From contig JACZVB010000043.1 of assembly GCA_022572865.1 (NCBI GenBank), positions 1-8,412 on the forward strand: a stretch of 8,412 bases of DNA. Direction: 5' to 3'. This stretch comes from Chloroflexota bacterium (GTDB lineage: Bacteria; Chloroflexota; Dehalococcoidia; Plut-88900). Positions 6,013 through 8,412 of the stretch are shown here, piece after piece. A program made the translations under genes and the position numbers. Each line of letters opens with the position of its first letter. Positions within the stretch are counted from its first letter, which is position 1. The notes below the pieces were generated by a model that worked only from the letters and a program-made list of their open reading frames with translations, was not told the origin of the DNA and ran no database searches.

Positions 6013-7314
6013 TCATCCTGCATATTCCGAGACTTTACCCGACCCAAGAATCTCTCCTGGAGCGGTGAGGAGCACTTTCTTCGGGGGCCGGGCCATATAG
6101 GCGGCGACAATGCAGAGAGCAGGCAAGGCCAGGAAGAGCAGCACGGCCAGGGTGTAGGAGGAAGTGAGGTCGAAGAGGAAGCCGAAGGGTAAAGGCCCTA
6201 GGGCGGAGAAGGCTACCATGCTGGTTACGGCGGCGCCGCGAATACTGCCGATGGAGGCCCGGCCAAAGTAGTTGGGCCAGATCACTGCGGAAATGGTCAT
6301 CAAGAACCCGTTGCTGAACCCCAGAAGCGCTCCGTAGATAAAGGCCAGGGGGACAGTCACCATAACAAGGGTGACCAGCATAGCCAGGGATAATATCAAC
6401 TGGCCAACGATCAGCAGATACCGGTTGGGGAAACGGTCTGATAAGAAGCCCGCTGTAAATATGCCAACAAGGGCCAAAGGGGCCATTATGATGAAGACGG
6501 AGGCAGCCACTCCGGCATCGAGGCCGTGGGTACCGAAAAGGGAGACCTGGTGGAATATCAGGGCCGTGCCGATCAGGGAGTTGGAAGAGGCTGTCAATAG
6601 AAGAAGCCAAAAGGCCCTGGTCTTTAGTGCATCCTTCAACGACCACCCCTCATCGGCTGCGGTTATAGCTCCAGCCTTCTCCCCTTCAGTATGCGTAGCT
6701 GCTTTATCGCCGTCAGGAAGTAGGCCGACGTGCTCGGGACTTCTTCGCACGAGGAGGAGAGCTGGAGGGAGCAGCACGGCCCATATAAGAAATGCCAGGA
6801 CTACCCAGGCTCCCCGCCACTCCAATCGGGTTATGAGGAAATGGATGAGCAAAGGCAAGGAGGCTTGACTGGCCACGGACCCCAGGCTGCAGAGAGAGAT
6901 GGCCCTACCCCGGTTTCGTACGAACCAGATGGCTACCAGGGTGGTTGAGATGAGTGTAAGGGAGCCCTGGCCGAGCATACGTATGGAGGCAAAGCCCAAG
7001 TACAAAAGGAAGGGGCTGTTGACTATGCTCATTAGGAGGGCGGCGAACCCAAATAGAACACCGATTACAGTGAACATGACGCGAGCGCCAAAACGGTCTA
7101 GCATCCGACCAACCAGAAGCATTCCCGCGGCCGCGGTGAAGGAGCCAGCACTGTAGAGGCCGGAAACCAGGGTACGGGACCAACCCGTGTCCTCAATGAT
7201 CGGGTCAACGAAGAGGGAGACCGAATAGGTTTGGCCCGGCCCAGAAATGTAGAGTCCCAGGCCCGCTACGGCCAGGACTACCCAGCCGTAGTAGATGGGA
7301 AACTCCCTATACAA
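6013..7314 (-). CDS. MFS transporter, OFA/monocarboxylate-like family, TTG start
   Basis: A 433-residue permease with about twelve membrane segments. The N-terminus FPIYYGWVVLAVA, the segment FVDPIIEDTGWSRTLVSG (35-52), motif A GRMLDRFGARV (69-79) and its repeat GFLSDRF in the second half all fit the oxalate:formate antiporter/monocarboxylate family. So do the cytoplasmic loop RRSPEHVGLLPDGD (190-203) and WSLKDALKTRAFW (224-236). Known members exchange or import small organic acids such as oxalate, formate, pyruvate or tricarboxylates; the exact substrate is inferred only to be a small anion. The start codon is TTG at 7314; no ATG or GTG lies between it and the upstream in-frame stop at 7357-7359, and the FPIYYGW motif directly follows. 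The SD is poor. A candidate promoter lies at 7396-7424. The next gene on this strand is another MFS protein of a different subfamily. Confidence 0.88.
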   Translation of the reverse strand: MYREFPIYYGWVVLAVAGLGLYISGPGQTYSVSLFVDPIIEDTGWSRTLVSGLYSAGSFTAAAGMLLVGRMLDRFGARVMFTVIGVLFGFAALLMSIVNSPFLLYLGFASIRMLGQGSLTLISTTLVAIWFVRNRGRAISLCSLGSVASQASLPLLIHFLITRLEWRGAWVVLAFLIWAVLLPPALLLVRRSPEHVGLLPDGDKAATHTEGEKAGAITAADEGWSLKDALKTRAFWLLLLTASSNSLIGTALIFHQVSLFGTHGLDAGVAASVFIIMAPLALVGIFTAGFLSDRFPNRYLLIVGQLILSLAMLVTLVMVTVPLAFIYGALLGFSNGFLMTISAVIWPNYFGRASIGSIRGAAVTSMVAFSALGPLPFGFLFDLTSSYTLAVLLFLALPALCIVAAYMARPPKKVLLTAPGEILGSGKVSEYAG

Positions 7315-7395
7315 CTCTTGGATAAAGTGGTGGCCAGAGGATGGGCGTTGACTGTTCTATTCAGAATTGGAGGAGAAGAGGGGCGTATATTTAAC

Positions 7396-7424
7396 GTTAT
7401 ATCACCCTTCCCCTCGCACCTTAA
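7396..7424 (-). promoter_or_regulatory. Candidate promoter of the OFA-type MFS gene
   Basis: On the minus strand TATAAC (7396-7401, 5 of 6 to the -10 consensus) lies 17 nt after TTAAGG (7419-7424, a weak 3 of 6 -35). The surrounding bases are AT-rich (TATAACGTTAAATATA) in otherwise GC-rich DNA. Transcription would begin near 7389, about 75 nt before the TTG start. The promoter sits on the stop codon of the aminotransferase remnant. Confidence 0.4.
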
Positions 7425-7811
7425 GCCTAGACGAGGGATCTATCTTTCCTAAAGTCTGATTCAGCGCATCGATGACGATGTCTCGATCTTCATGTGATAT
7501 TTTAAACGGTGGCGCCACGCTTAAGGTAAAGCCCTCGACCCCGGCGATGACCCCTCTGACCCTCATCATCTCACTGATTCGCCTTCTACGCCGAGGCTCT
7601 TGTCGAGCGCCTTTTTCGTCTCTCCGTCTCCGATTAGCTCAACTCTGCTAAAGGCTCCCGGGCCGCGGACGTCGCACCCTAACCGGCGACACTGACAGAC
7701 GATCTTGTGAGCCCGAGAGAATATTTGACGGTGTTCCTGGTTGATACTATCATAGCTTTCCATGGATATGGCGCCTGGCTTGGGTCCAGTCAGGGAGAAT
7801 CCGGCCACCAT
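7402..7811 (-). pseudogene. C-terminal remnant of a class III (PLP-dependent) aminotransferase, frameshifted
   Basis: On the minus strand the first frame, ending in a TGA at 7566-7568, carries GFSLTGPKPGAISMESYDSI and then LGCDVRGPGAFSRVELIGDG-ETKKALDKSL. These match class III aminotransferases, which have 'GFTYSGHP..cAAAL' after the catalytic Lys region and later 'VGDVRGLGLF.GVEL+.D+.TKEP'. The next frame continues the family tail: RISEMMRVRGVIAGVEGFTL, SVAPPFKISHEDRDIVIDAL, then NQTLGKI, ending at the TGA at 7402-7404. The order is colinear, so one frameshift near 7575-7590 broke the gene. The N-terminal two thirds, including the PLP lysine, are absent: the homology stops at about 7811, where an in-frame TAA precedes and the exosortase gene begins on the other strand. 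It is non-functional. Confidence 0.75.
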
Positions 7812-7827
7812 GTCGCCTTAGACTTTC

Positions 7828-8412
7828 ATGAGCTGCTGGAGCAAGCGCTCAATCCGCAGGCTCAAGGAGAGCCGCAACCGGGACATTGCGCGCCGGAAGG
7901 GTCAGGCCCGTCGGGCGTGGGTTGGGCAAGTGGTGGAGATCGGACTCCCCGTGGCCCTATTTATGGGGATGATACTCCTGATCTTACTCTTCTATCCCCG
8001 AGTGGTCAGCGCCTCTGCCTTTCAGCCGGTCCTGACGTCCCACGCCTCCATGTTCGGCGCCCTCTTCGGGCTGCTGGGCGAGGAAGTCCGCGTATCCCAG
8101 GACACCATCACCTCTTCCTCCTTCGCTTTCAGGATCATCGCCGAGTGCACCTCGTTGATTCCCACTCTCGTCCTGCTGTCGGCGGTGGTGGTCTTCCCGG
8201 CGCCGTGGCGGATGAAGATGTGGGGAGCAGCGATAGGGGCCCTGGCCCTCGCCGTCGTCAACGTCGTAAGGGTGATCGCCCTCATGTACACCGCTAAGTT
8301 CTCCCCAAGCGTTCTCGAGTTTACTCACCTGGTGGTCTGGCAGGGCCTCATGATCCTACTGGGAGTGGGAATCTGGGTGGCCTGGCTGAGCTATCTGAGG
8401 AGGCGGGGCCTT
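7828..8412 (+). CDS. Exosortase/archaeosortase family protein (3' end outside window)
   Basis: 195 codons are visible with no stop before the window ends. The protein has a very basic N-terminus (residues 5-29), then hydrophobic segments near 33-56, 103-124, 132-155 and 168-190. The catalytic set of exosortases/archaeosortases is present in order: Cys107 in AECTSL, Arg148 in NVVRVIAL, and His167 in FTHLVVWQ. These membrane transpeptidase-like enzymes are known to recognise and process C-terminal sorting signals (PEP-CTERM and related) on exported proteins. The compact size resembles single-domain forms such as XrtH rather than long EpsH-type proteins, but the subtype is not certain. The ATG at 7828 is the first in frame after a stop at 7819-7821; it has no clear SD, so the start is uncertain. 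An AAGGAGAG at 7863-7870 has no start codon suitably placed after it. It is head-to-head with the aminotransferase remnant. Target proteins or partner genes would lie to the right. Confidence 0.8.
   Translation, partial: MSCWSKRSIRRLKESRNRDIARRKGQARRAWVGQVVEIGLPVALFMGMILLILLFYPRVVSASAFQPVLTSHASMFGALFGLLGEEVRVSQDTITSSSFAFRIIAECTSLIPTLVLLSAVVVFPAPWRMKMWGAAIGALALAVVNVVRVIALMYTAKFSPSVLEFTHLVVWQGLMILLGVGIWVAWLSYLRRRGL

Noticed and set aside
5854..6192. A + strand ORF of 112 codons across the MFS spacer and into the OFA-type gene
   Set aside because: Its second half is antisense to a well-supported transporter, its composition is Pro/Ser/Arg-rich as in antisense frames, and no SD precedes it.
7707..8297. 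A + strand ORF of 196 codons overlapping the exosortase
   Set aside because: Its Gly/Arg/Pro/His-rich translation is that of a shadow frame, and the frame beginning at 7828 has clear family motifs over the same DNA.

Overview
The window looks like accessory, catabolism-flavoured DNA from a free-living, probably uncultured environmental bacterium. It codes for hydrolases, an amidohydrolase, a flavin amine oxidase and two MFS transporters, plus three broken gene tails and an exosortase-type membrane enzyme at the right edge. Shine-Dalgarno sites are recognisable and gene density is bacterial. Enrichment in amidohydrolases, flavoenzymes and MFS permeases recalls Chloroflexota of the SAR202/Dehalococcoidia type or Tectomicrobia, but no marker gene is present, so this placement is a weak inference.

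Layout, left to right. (a) 3-869 (+): an alpha/beta hydrolase of the epoxide-hydrolase type whose start lies before the window. (b) 870-1513: no intact gene. It holds the C-terminal tail of a family-2 amidohydrolase (896-1102), directly followed by a decayed C-terminal tail of a family-3 amidohydrolase (N-acyl-D-amino-acid deacylase type, about 1110-1377), then a GC-rich 8-bp palindrome (1404-1423). (c) 1514-2674 (-): an intact family-2 amidohydrolase, divergent from 2958-4298 (+), an FAD-dependent amine oxidase; the 283-bp gap holds the SD of each gene and a candidate promoter. (d) 4417-5670 (-) and 6013-7314 (-): two MFS transporters of different subfamilies, separated by a 342-bp gap that contains a bulged 15-bp inverted repeat. 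(e) 7402-7811 (-): a frameshifted C-terminal remnant of a class III aminotransferase. (f) 7828 to the end (+): an exosortase/archaeosortase-family protein with its Cys-Arg-His catalytic set, still open at the window edge.

How the genes could work together: the intact amidohydrolase, the amine oxidase and the two permeases could form an uptake-and-breakdown set for small organic acids or amines, and the dead deacylase and aminotransferase tails suggest the locus once held more nitrogen-compound catabolism. This is inference from families and proximity; no substrate can be read from the sequence. The exosortase is probably an independent unit whose partners lie beyond 8412. I saw no CRISPR array, tRNA, rRNA, transposase gene or defence system.
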